Assembly (NCBI GenBank): GCA_038232215.1
Contig: JBBSIG010000079.1
Location: 1 to 10,891, forward strand
Length of the DNA: 10,891 nt
Source: JBBSIG01 sp038232215
GTDB lineage: Bacteria; Actinomycetota; Thermoleophilia; Gaiellales; Gaiellaceae
Direction: 5' to 3'
Positions 1 to 7,915 of this stretch are shown here, one piece after another. The notes under the pieces were generated by a model. That model saw only the letters and a list, made by a program, of their open reading frames with translations. It ran no database searches and was not told the origin of the DNA. Every line of letters begins with the position of its first letter. The first letter of the stretch is position 1. The position numbers and the translations under genes are program-made.

Positions 1-2
1 AC

Positions 3-212
3 CGCTCGAGTCAGCCGCACACCGCCCAGGTGTGGCGCTCGATCGCGCCCCGCATCCGCGCCTACTTCTTCCGCTACGGTCGCGCCGGGAGTCTCGAGCG
101 GATCGCGGCCGAGCACGGCGAGCTGCTGGCCGCCCTGCTGACGCGCGACGGCGAAGCAATCGTCGCCGCGGTCGAGCAGCACATCGCGGTGACCGCGCCG
201 ACGACGTCGTGA
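3..212 (+). CDS. GntR-family transcriptional regulator, C-terminal end of FCD domain (5' truncated by window edge)
   Basis: Only the last 69 residues are visible; the gene begins before base 1, so the DNA-binding winged-helix domain cannot be seen. The segment resembles the last helices of the FCD ligand-binding domain. It shows the pattern E-H-x-x-L-L-x-A-L-x-x-R-D-x-E-A (visible residues 37-52) followed by a second His at residue 60. In FCD proteins such positions are typical metal- or ligand-binding histidines at the end of the all-helical effector domain. Its TGA stop (210-212) overlaps the GTG start of the ABC ATPase gene by four bases, so regulator and transporter are probably co-transcribed and translationally coupled. 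FCD regulators usually repress catabolic or uptake genes and release DNA on binding a small carboxylic acid or sugar acid. That role here is inference. Family call is fairly sure; a TetR-like C-terminus is less likely. Confidence 0.72.
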   Translation, partial: RSSQPHTAQVWRSIAPRIRAYFFRYGRAGSLERIAAEHGELLAALLTRDGEAIVAAVEQHIAVTAPTTS

Positions 213-1215
213 CGCCGCTGCTCCAGGTCGAGAACCTGCGCACCTGGTTCGAGTCCGAGCGCGGGCCGATCCGAGCGGTGGACGGGGTCGACTTCACGAT
301 CGAGGCGGGCCGCACGCTCGGGGTCGTCGGCGAGTCGGGTAGCGGCAAGTCGGTGACCGCCCTGTCCGTCATGCGGCTGATCGACGCGCCCGGCCGGGTC
401 GCCGAGGACAGCCGCATCCTCTTGGAGGGGAACGACCTTGCCCGGCTCGGCGAGAAGGCGATGGAAGGTATCCGCGGCAACGAGATCTCGATGATCTTCC
501 AGGAGCCGATGACCTCGCTGAATCCGGTCTTCACCGTCTCGGAGCAGATCGCCGAGGCGGTGCGCTACCACCAGCGGGTCGGCGCGCGGGAGGCGCGGGC
601 TCGCAGCGTGGAGATGCTCGAGCTCGTCGGCATCCCCGAGGCGGAGCGGCGTGCCGACGACTACCCGCACCAGCTCTCCGGGGGCATGCGGCAACGCGTG
701 ATGATCGCGATAGCGCTCGCCTGCAACCCGAAGCTGCTGATCGCCGACGAGCCGACGACGGCGCTCGACGTCCCGATCCAGGCGCAGATCCTCGAGTTGA
801 TGACGGGCCTGCGGGAGCGGCTCGGGATGGCAATCCTGCTGATCACGCACGACCTCGGCGTGGTCGCAGAGACGTGCGACGACGTCGTCGTCATGTACGC
901 CGGTCGCGTCGTCGAGCGGGGTCCGGTCGACGCCGTCTTCACAGCGCCGCAGCACCCGTACACGGAGGCGCTGCTGCAGTCGATCCCGCTGCTCGGAATG
1001 ACGCAGGCGGAGCCGCTGCGGGTGATCCGGGGAACGGTGCCGAGCCCCCTCGACTGGCCGCCGGCCTGCCGCTTCGAGCCGCGCTGCGACTACGCATTCG
1101 AGCGCTGCGCCCGGGAGTACCCACCGCTCTTCCAGGTCGAGCCGCAGGTGGCCGCGTGCTGGCTCTGTGAGCAAGGCCGCCGCGCGCCGCAGAGGGCGCA
1201 GGCGGTGGAGAGCAC

Positions 1216-1219
<4 letters not shown>
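209..1219 (+). CDS. Oligopeptide/dipeptide-type ABC importer ATP-binding subunit (OppD/DppD-like)
   Basis: Predicted 336-residue cytoplasmic ATPase that powers import of a peptide-like solute as one half of a heterodimer with the next gene product. All nucleotide-binding motifs are present: Walker A GESGSGKS (41-48), Q-loop Gln98, signature LSGGM (156-160), Walker B LLIADE (176-181) and H-loop His214. The C-terminal oligopeptide/dipeptide transporter extension follows (about 235-325), with Cys287, Cys293, Cys300 and Cys317 in CX5CX6CX16C spacing. This cysteine pattern is typical of DppD/OppD subunits and has been reported to hold a [4Fe-4S] cluster in some members. The start is GTG at 209, which gives the usual short N-terminus before the first beta strand; upstream in-frame sequence is not homologous-looking. 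No clear Shine-Dalgarno sequence precedes it, so translation probably depends on the upstream GntR gene. Substrate cannot be told from an ATPase alone; nickel or other solute importers of this class remain possible. Confidence 0.95.
1204..1210 (+). promoter_or_regulatory. Ribosome binding site for the OppF-like gene
   Basis: GGTGGAG lies five bases before the GTG start at 1216, inside the last codons of the OppD-like gene. It is the clearest Shine-Dalgarno sequence of the plus-strand operon and supports the GTG at 1216 over later starts. Confidence 0.6.
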
Positions 1220-2233
<1,014 letters not shown>

Positions 2234-2241
<8 letters not shown>

Positions 2242-3889
2242 CGTCAGGCTGCTCCACGACCAGCGCGTTCCGACGCGGGACGGGATCACGCTGTCGGCGG
2301 ACGTCTACCTGCCGCTCGCGGCCCAGCGGCTGCCGACGATCGTGCAGTGGACGCCGTACGAGTCGACGCGTGAGCGCTTCATCGCCTGGGGCGTCTGGCT
2401 CGCGCGGCGCGGCTATGCGGCCGTCGTGGTCGACGTCCGCGGTCGCTACGAGTCCGAGGGGCGCTTCACCGCCTGGGTCAACGACGGTCGGGACGCGCAC
2501 GACACGCTGACCTGGATCGCCGCGAGCCGGTGGTCGAACGGTCGAATCGGCACCTGGGGCCGCAGCTACGGCGCGCTCGTCCAGTGGCAGCTCGCACACC
2601 TCGGCCATCCGAATCTCGTCTGCGTGGCCCCGCAGGTGATCCACGACGACTACTTCTGGGACGGCTACTGGACCGGCGGCAGCTTCCAGCTCGCTCTGAC
2701 GCTCGGCGCGGCCACGCTGTGGTCGAGCGCGCTCTCCCTGATCACCGGGCCGAGCGCGGGCGACCTCGTCCTCAGCGACCGGGTCCTCGGCCACCTGCCG
2801 CTGATCGAGCTCGACGAGCTGACGATCGGGCGGAAGGTCGACTACTGGCGCACCTGGTGGGAGCACCAGGTGAACGACGACTACTGGCAGCAGTTCAGGC
2901 ACCGTCCGGAGAAGCTGCAGGTGCCGATCTTCCAGCAGGGCGGCTGGTTCGACCCGTACTCGGGCTCGCACCTGCGCACGTTCGCGCACGTCGGCGACCG
3001 GCTGCCGAACCGCGTCCTGATCGGGCCGTGGTCGCACGAGGAGGAAGTGGAGACCTTCCGCGGCGACATCGACCTCTCGCCCGGCCTCACCGTCATCCGC
3101 GAGCACGAGCTCGACTTCTACGACCGCTTCCTCAAGGAGGAGGAGAACGGTTGGGAGGAGCGGCCGCCGCTCGAGCTCTACGTGCTCGGCGCCGGAGAGT
3201 GGCGCGGCGAGCACGAGTGGCCGCTGGCCCGGACGGAGCTCACGCCCTGGTACCTGCACCAGGGCGGCTCGCTCAGCGCGACGGCGCCGCGGCGGGACGA
3301 GCCGGCCGACCGCTACGCCTACGACCCGCAGGATCCCGTACCGACGATCGGCGGAGTGTCGTCGGTGCTGACGATGACCCTAGGCGCGCAGACACCGGTC
3401 CGCCCCGGGCCGCTCGACCAGCGCGAGCTCGAGCGCCGCGGCGACGTGCTCGTGTACACGAGCGAGCGGCTCGAGCGCGACCTCGAGGTCGTCGGCCCGG
3501 TCGAGACGGTCCTCTACGCGGCCTCGAGCGCCCGGGACACCGACTGGATCGTGCGGCTCTGCGACGTGTATCCGGACGGGAGGTCGATCTTCCTGACCGA
3601 GGGGATCGTCCGCGCCCGCTACCGCAACTCGCACGAGGGCGACTCGACGGAGCTCCTGGAGCCGAACGAGGTCGCCGAGTACCGGATCCGCTGCTATCCG
3701 ACCGCGAACGTCTTCGCGCGTGGGCATCGGCTGCGGCTCGACGTCACGAGCTCGAGCTTCCCGCGCTTCTCACGGAACCTGAACACGGGCGAGGACGTGG
3801 GGACGGGGACTCGCATGGAGGTCGCACGGCAGACGGTGCTGCACACCGACCGCTACCCGTCGCACGTGCTGCTCCCTGTCACGGGCTGA
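2234..3889 (+). CDS. CocE/NonD-family (S15-like) alpha/beta hydrolase, first copy
   Basis: Predicted 551-residue serine hydrolase of the CocE/NonD family (cocaine esterase, glutaryl-7-ACA acylase, X-Pro dipeptidyl-peptidase relatives), cutting an ester or amide bond. The N-terminal catalytic domain carries DGITLSADVYLP (17-28), a probable oxyanion Tyr42 (TPY, as Tyr44 of cocaine esterase), the nucleophile Ser111 in GRSYG (109-113), Asp240 in GWFD and His268 in GPWSH. The C-terminal jelly-roll domain (about 330-551) includes the PVPTIGG segment (368-374) and the DTD...DVYPDG segment (435-449). No signal peptide is visible, so it should act in the cytoplasm. The start is inferred as TTG 2234, overlapping the OppF-like gene by eight bases: it is the only usable start that leaves a normal N-terminus (15 residues before the conserved DG, against 17 in the paralogue), and no Shine-Dalgarno is seen. 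Being behind a peptide importer suggests it processes the imported compound. Exact substrate is unknown. Confidence 0.93.
3853..3889. other. Tail-to-tail coding overlap of the two operons
   Basis: The plus-strand hydrolase ends with TGA at 3887-3889. The minus-strand aminotransferase ends with TAG at 3853-3855. The 37 shared bases encode the conserved end of the hydrolase and, antisense, about 11 residues of a poorly conserved-looking aminotransferase tail. I see no convincing stem-loop followed by a T run here, so any terminator is either rho-dependent or lies inside the opposing gene. Confidence 0.85.
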
Positions 3890-4929
3890 GCCGGGCCGAG
3901 CCGCGCCAGCCGCTCGAGCAGCGCCTCCCGGGCCGCCCGCGGACCGCCGAAGGGAATTCGCAGGTGCGGCGTCCGGGCGTGGAAGTGCCGTCCCGGAAGC
4001 GCCGGGATCCCGTGCCCGCGGGCAAGGCGATCGCTCCACTCCTCCTCGTCCTCGTCGACCGCAGCCCACAGGAAGGCGCACGCCTGCGGGAGCCGACAGC
4101 GCAGGCCGGCCTGGTTCGCGGCCTGCACGGCCCGGGGCCGCACGGCGGCGAGCTCGGCGATCGCGTCCTCGATCCAGCCCTGCGGCCCGGTCAGCGCCGC
4201 GAGCGCCGCCGCCTGGGCCACGCCGTCGATCGCGAGCGCCTGCCACTGCAGCTCGTGTGCGAGCGCCTCGATCGCCCGGTCGGGACCGACCGCGTAGCCG
4301 ACCCGCCAGGCGGCCATGCCGAGCGTCTTCGAGAAGCTGCGCAGGACGAGCGTCCGGTCGCGCAGGTCCGGGTGCGACGCCGGCGAGAGGTGCTCGAGGC
4401 CGTCGTACACCAACCCGCAGTAGGCCTCGTCGGAGAGCAGCAGCGCCTCGCTGCCGTCCAGGGCGGCCGCGATCGCGTCGAGGTCGTCCCGGCCGTAGAC
4501 GTCGCCGGTCGGGTTGACGGGGGTACAGACGATCGCCAGCGTCGTCTCGGACGAGACGCGCGCCGCGTACTCCTCCCAGTCGTACGCCACGACGCAGCTG
4601 CCTCCCGCCGCTGCCACGAGCTGCGGGAAGAAGAACGAGGGCGCGGGCGCCACCGCGCTCCGCCCGAACGCACGCGCCGCCAGGTAGAGACCCTGCATGG
4701 CGCCGAGCGTGACGAGCACGTTGCGCTCCGGGTCGACGCCGTGCTCGGCGGCGATCGCCTCGCGCAAGGCGGGGAGGCCCCGCGTCGGCGCGTACGGCGC
4801 GCGTACGGCCGCCCGCGCCGCAGCCTCGACCACGTGCGCCGGCATGTCGACCGCCGGATGGCCGCCCACCGCGAGCAGGTCCGGCCAGCGCTCGCCGAGC
4901 TCGCGGGACGGCATCGGGGCTGGGCTCAT
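3853..4929 (-). CDS. Class I/II PLP-dependent aminotransferase
   Basis: Predicted 358-residue fold-type I aminotransferase that moves an amino group from an amino acid or amine to a keto acid through pyridoxal phosphate. Visible landmarks: YAPTRG near residue 46, NPTG with Asn139, Asp167 and Tyr170 in SDEAY (binding the PLP ring), the PLP-lysine Lys201 in SFSK, Arg209 in AWRVGY, and the carboxylate-binding Arg324 in LRIPFG. Length is slightly short for the family (usually 380-400), with a compact N-terminus. The start ATG at 4929 overlaps the stop of the M20 gene (ATGA, 4926-4929); an internal ATG six codons in is the alternative. No Shine-Dalgarno is evident, which fits coupled translation. 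As last gene of the minus-strand operon it would plausibly take the amino group from a product of the hydrolases. Substrate is not predictable; a C-S lyase or decarboxylase of the same fold is less likely. The last 14 residues look like an extension that runs into the convergent gene. Confidence 0.92.
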   Translation of the reverse strand: MSPAPMPSRELGERWPDLLAVGGHPAVDMPAHVVEAAARAAVRAPYAPTRGLPALREAIAAEHGVDPERNVLVTLGAMQGLYLAARAFGRSAVAPAPSFFFPQLVAAAGGSCVVAYDWEEYAARVSSETTLAIVCTPVNPTGDVYGRDDLDAIAAALDGSEALLLSDEAYCGLVYDGLEHLSPASHPDLRDRTLVLRSFSKTLGMAAWRVGYAVGPDRAIEALAHELQWQALAIDGVAQAAALAALTGPQGWIEDAIAELAAVRPRAVQAANQAGLRCRLPQACAFLWAAVDEDEEEWSDRLARGHGIPALPGRHFHARTPHLRIPFGGPRAAREALLERLARLGPAQPVTGSSTCDG

Positions 4930-6056
4930 GCGAGCACGCGCCGCAGGAGCGCGACGTACACCCGCGCCGCGCGTACGAGCTCGTCGATCGGCACCTGCTC
5001 GACGTCGGCGTGCGCGCCGGAGCCGACCGGGCCGTGGTAGACCGTCGGGATCCCGGCCTCGGCGAGCAGGGCGCCGTCGGCGACGAACTTGAGCCCGACC
5101 GGCTCGAGCTCCTTCCCCGTCACCTCTCGATACGACTCCCGCAGCGCCAGCACCAGCGGGTGCTCCGGCTCGATCTCGTAGGCGCCGCGGACGAGCTTCA
5201 GGTCGAGCTCGATCTCGCAGCCCGTCTCCTCGGCGACCGACGCGAGCAGCTCCCGATACTCGGCCTCGGCGGCCGCAAGCGTGTTGCCGGGATTCCACCG
5301 ACGCGTTCCGACGAGGCGACAGGTGGTCGGGAAGCGGTTGTAGAAGTCGCCGCCGTGCACCTCGCCCACGAAGTAGGTCTCGGCGCCGGTCCACGGGTGC
5401 TCGTCGGCGGCCAGCTCCCGGTTTCGCCGTGAGATCGCCTCGAGCACGCGGCCGGCGGCCAGCAGCGGATGCGGCGTGCCCGCCGGAGTCTGCAGCTCGT
5501 GCGTCGGCATGCCGGGCCGCGAGATCGTGATCTCGGCGGTCGCCTGGCCCATGTGCGCGACGGCGATCTCGTGACCGGAGAGCTCGCAGACGACCCCGAG
5601 GTCGGCCGTGAAGCCGCCGCCGAGGAGATGCCTCAGATCCTCGCCGCGACCGCCCGGCGCCTCGTGCAGGCCGATCGCCACGACGACCACCTCGCCGCAG
5701 AACGGTTGCTCCGCGAAGACCCTGACCGCCTCGGCGGCCGCGGCGCAAGCACCCTTCATGTCGGCCGCGCCGCGCCCGTAGATCGAGCCGCCCTCGACGC
5801 GCGGCGGATCGTGCGGGAGCGGGACGGTGTCCAGATGGCCGCAGAGGACGATCGTCCGCCCCGGCTCCGACCCGCGCAGGCGCCCCACCACCGTCGGCGT
5901 GGCGGGGAAGACGTCCTCGAGCAGCTCGACCTCCATCCCGACCTCCTGCAGCCGCCGCCCGTACAACCGTGCAACCTCGGCGGTGTCGCCGGTCGGGCTC
6001 GCGACCGCGACCAGCTCCAGGGTCAGGTCGCGCAGGCGCTCGGCCGAGACCGTCAT
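4926..6056 (-). CDS. M20-family metallopeptidase/amidohydrolase (ArgE/DapE/ACY1-like)
   Basis: Predicted 376-residue zinc-dependent amidohydrolase of the M20 family, which removes acyl, succinyl, carbamoyl or aminoacyl groups from amino acids or small peptides. Metal-site motifs in order: His74 and Asp76 in GHLDTVP (73-79), bridging Asp99 in GRGAADMKG, Glu158 in CELS, and the C-terminal His349 in GSGAHAD. The lid/dimerisation domain (about 170-285) contains His186 in GMPTH, usually contributed to the active site of the partner subunit. The odd point is the catalytic glutamate pair: where most relatives have Glu-Glu before the GG/G loop, this protein reads GLHEAPGGRG (129-138), with His131-Glu132. 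Start ATG 6056 overlaps the upstream hydrolase stop (ATGA); no Shine-Dalgarno is seen, so coupling is likely. In this operon a decarbamoylase or deacylase acting after HyuA/HyuB is attractive but unproven. Confidence 0.92.
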   Translation of the reverse strand: MTVSAERLRDLTLELVAVASPTGDTAEVARLYGRRLQEVGMEVELLEDVFPATPTVVGRLRGSEPGRTIVLCGHLDTVPLPHDPPRVEGGSIYGRGAADMKGACAAAAEAVRVFAEQPFCGEVVVVAIGLHEAPGGRGEDLRHLLGGGFTADLGVVCELSGHEIAVAHMGQATAEITISRPGMPTHELQTPAGTPHPLLAAGRVLEAISRRNRELAADEHPWTGAETYFVGEVHGGDFYNRFPTTCRLVGTRRWNPGNTLAAAEAEYRELLASVAEETGCEIELDLKLVRGAYEIEPEHPLVLALRESYREVTGKELEPVGLKFVADGALLAEAGIPTVYHGPVGSGAHADVEQVPIDELVRAARVYVALLRRVLA

Positions 6057-7915
6057 ACGACGGGCAGCGCGATCCGGCCGCCGTGGACGACGTTCTCCGC
6101 CTCGACCAGTCGCGTGTGCCGGCCGATCGGCTCGCCCGTGTTCGGGTTGCGATCGAGCCGGGGGAAGTTCGAGGAGGACACGTCGAGCCTGATCCGATGG
6201 CCCGCCGCGAACAGGTTCGAGGTCGGCGGCAGCGGGATCGAGACGTCGACCTCCCGGCCGGGCTCGAGCAGCTCCTCGTGCTCGAAGCCGTTCCGGTAGC
6301 GGCAGCGGACGACGGAGTCGCAGATCAGCAGGTCGTACCCGTCCGGGTAGTCCTCGCTCGGCGGATAGACGTCGACCAGCTTGGCGGTGAAGTCGGTGTC
6401 GGGTGCCGAGGAGGAGACCCGCAAGTGGACGAGCGCACGGCCCGTGACCTCGATCGGCCGGACGAGCGGCTCGGTCCGGTAGACGAGCACGTCGGGCCGC
6501 TCCGAGAGGCGCGGGAACGGCTCCGAGCAGGCGAAGAGCTCGGGCGACTCCGTCTGGTCGGCCGGGCCCGGCGTGAGCACGTTCCTGAGCCGGAGCGTGG
6601 GATTCAGCAGGCGCGCCCACATGGGCTCGATCCCGGGCCCGCCCGCCGGTAGCTCTCCGACCGCGCAATAGTTGCCGCCGATCGTGGGAACGGGGTGCTC
6701 GGGGTCGTAGGTGAACCGCCTCGGCCCGCCCGCTCGCTCGCTCGGCGCCAGCGTCTCACCCACGAGCCAGTAGATTTTCTCGCGCGCGCGCGCGAGGGGC
6801 CATTCCCGCTCGTCGCGCCAGTGGCCGCCGTGGTCGAGCTTGCCCCCGGCCGTTCGCCGGCCTGAGCCACCGCCCATCACGAAGATCCGCACCGGTGGAT
6901 CCTCGAGGGGCCGCCCCTCCTCGCGCAGATACGCGTCGAAGAATCGCAGCTGCTCCTGGAAATAGCGCTCCACCCCCCAGACCGAGTCCGGCCCGAAGTC
7001 GACATCGAGCGTCCAGGTCGCGTCGCCTCGCATGCCCACGTGGCTCCAGGGGCCGACGACCAGCCGTTGGGGGTACGAGCTCTGGGCCGCCATCGCCGCG
7101 AAGTACTCCGTGCCCGAATGCGGGAAGGCGTCGTACCAGCCGGTCGTCATCGTCGCCGGGATGTCGGCGTGCTGCTCGTAGTGGCGCGTGAAGTCGTTCG
7201 AGCTCTGCGCCCAGTAGTCGTCGTAGGCGCCGCGCGTCGAGTAGTCGTGGAGGGCCTGCTCGAGCGTGGGCGTGTGGCGGAGGGAGAGTTGGCCCCGCTC
7301 GAAGGGGAAGTCCCAGAAGAGCTCTCGCAGCCGGCGCAGGTCGTCCCACACCTCCGCCTGCTTGCCTCGATCCTCGGCGATGTCCTGCGCGTCCTGGGCG
7401 TGGACGAAGAGCGCCCAGAACATGTGTAGTTGCATGGCGCCGCCCTCTCGCGACTGGTGCTGAAACGAGTTCGTCGGCACCACGTCGGGCCAGATCGCCG
7501 CCAGGTGGGGCGGCCGCTCCAGCGCCGCCCGCACCTGCGTGATCCCCGCGTACGAGGAGCCGACCATCCCCACGCGGCCGTTCGACCAGGGCTGCGCCGC
7601 GATCCACTCGACCGTGTCATAGCCGTCCTCGCCCTGCTGCGGCGTGACGGTATGGAAATAGTCGCCGGTTCCATCGCTGCGGTAGCGGTCGCGCAGGTCC
7701 TGGAGGCAGACCGCGTAGCCGTGCGGCACGAAGAAGTCGGCGATCTCGGTGTACCGCTTGTCGGTCTTGTCGTAGGGCGTGCGGCAGAGGATGGTCGGGA
7801 AGCGCCCCGCCGCCCAGTCGCCCTCGCGGCCAGGCCGGTAGACGTCGGTGGCGAGGCCGATGCCGTCTCGCGTCCGCACCCTGACGTCCCTGGCCACGAC
7901 GATCCCGTAGGTCAC
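6053..7915 (-). CDS. CocE/NonD-family (S15-like) alpha/beta hydrolase, second copy
   Basis: Predicted 620-residue serine hydrolase, a paralogue of the plus-strand enzyme. Catalytic-domain landmarks: DGIGLATDVYRP (17-28), probable oxyanion Tyr48 (TPY), nucleophile Ser121 in GSSYAG (119-124), Asp262 in GWYD and His292 in GPWSH. The C-terminal jelly-roll shares PVPTIGG (408-414), DTD...DVYP (506-518) and the NTGE motif near residue 592 with the other copy. It is 69 residues longer, mostly from bigger loops after the catalytic His: a Gly/His-rich stretch around 348-365 and a longer segment around 415-470. No signal peptide is visible, so cytoplasmic action is expected. GTG start at 7915 overlaps the hyuA-like stop (GTGA) and has an upstream GAGAGG. 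Known relatives hydrolyse esters, beta-lactam side chains or X-Pro peptides; which applies here is not visible. A short alternating CG tract lies inside the gene at 6781-6792. Confidence 0.94.
   Translation of the reverse strand: MTYGIVVARDVRVRTRDGIGLATDVYRPGREGDWAAGRFPTILCRTPYDKTDKRYTEIADFFVPHGYAVCLQDLRDRYRSDGTGDYFHTVTPQQGEDGYDTVEWIAAQPWSNGRVGMVGSSYAGITQVRAALERPPHLAAIWPDVVPTNSFQHQSREGGAMQLHMFWALFVHAQDAQDIAEDRGKQAEVWDDLRRLRELFWDFPFERGQLSLRHTPTLEQALHDYSTRGAYDDYWAQSSNDFTRHYEQHADIPATMTTGWYDAFPHSGTEYFAAMAAQSSYPQRLVVGPWSHVGMRGDATWTLDVDFGPDSVWGVERYFQEQLRFFDAYLREEGRPLEDPPVRIFVMGGGSGRRTAGGKLDHGGHWRDEREWPLARAREKIYWLVGETLAPSERAGGPRRFTYDPEHPVPTIGGNYCAVGELPAGGPGIEPMWARLLNPTLRLRNVLTPGPADQTESPELFACSEPFPRLSERPDVLVYRTEPLVRPIEVTGRALVHLRVSSSAPDTDFTAKLVDVYPPSEDYPDGYDLLICDSVVRCRYRNGFEHEELLEPGREVDVSIPLPPTSNLFAAGHRIRLDVSSSNFPRLDRNPNTGEPIGRHTRLVEAENVVHGGRIALPVV
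6781..6792. repeat. (CG)6 alternating dinucleotide tract
   Basis: Twelve bases of perfect CG alternation inside the second hydrolase gene, encoding part of an Ala-Arg-Ala-Arg stretch. Probably chance in such GC-rich DNA; such tracts can in principle adopt Z-form. Confidence 0.7.

Noticed and set aside
32..208. N-terminal extension of the OppD-like gene to an upstream ATG
   Set aside because: The extra 59 codons are Arg-rich, lie out of frame within the GntR gene, and would put an abnormal extension ahead of the normal ATPase N-terminus.
3884..3910. GC-rich short inverted and direct repeats just after the hydrolase stop, considered as a terminator
   Set aside because: The complementary arms are only about four bases, there is no T run, and the sequence encodes the aminotransferase C-terminus on the other strand.
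2530..5040. 836-codon plus-strand open frame spanning the hydrolase end and the aminotransferase
   Set aside because: It runs out of frame through one real gene and antisense to another, and its product is Arg/Ala/Pro-rich with no family features.
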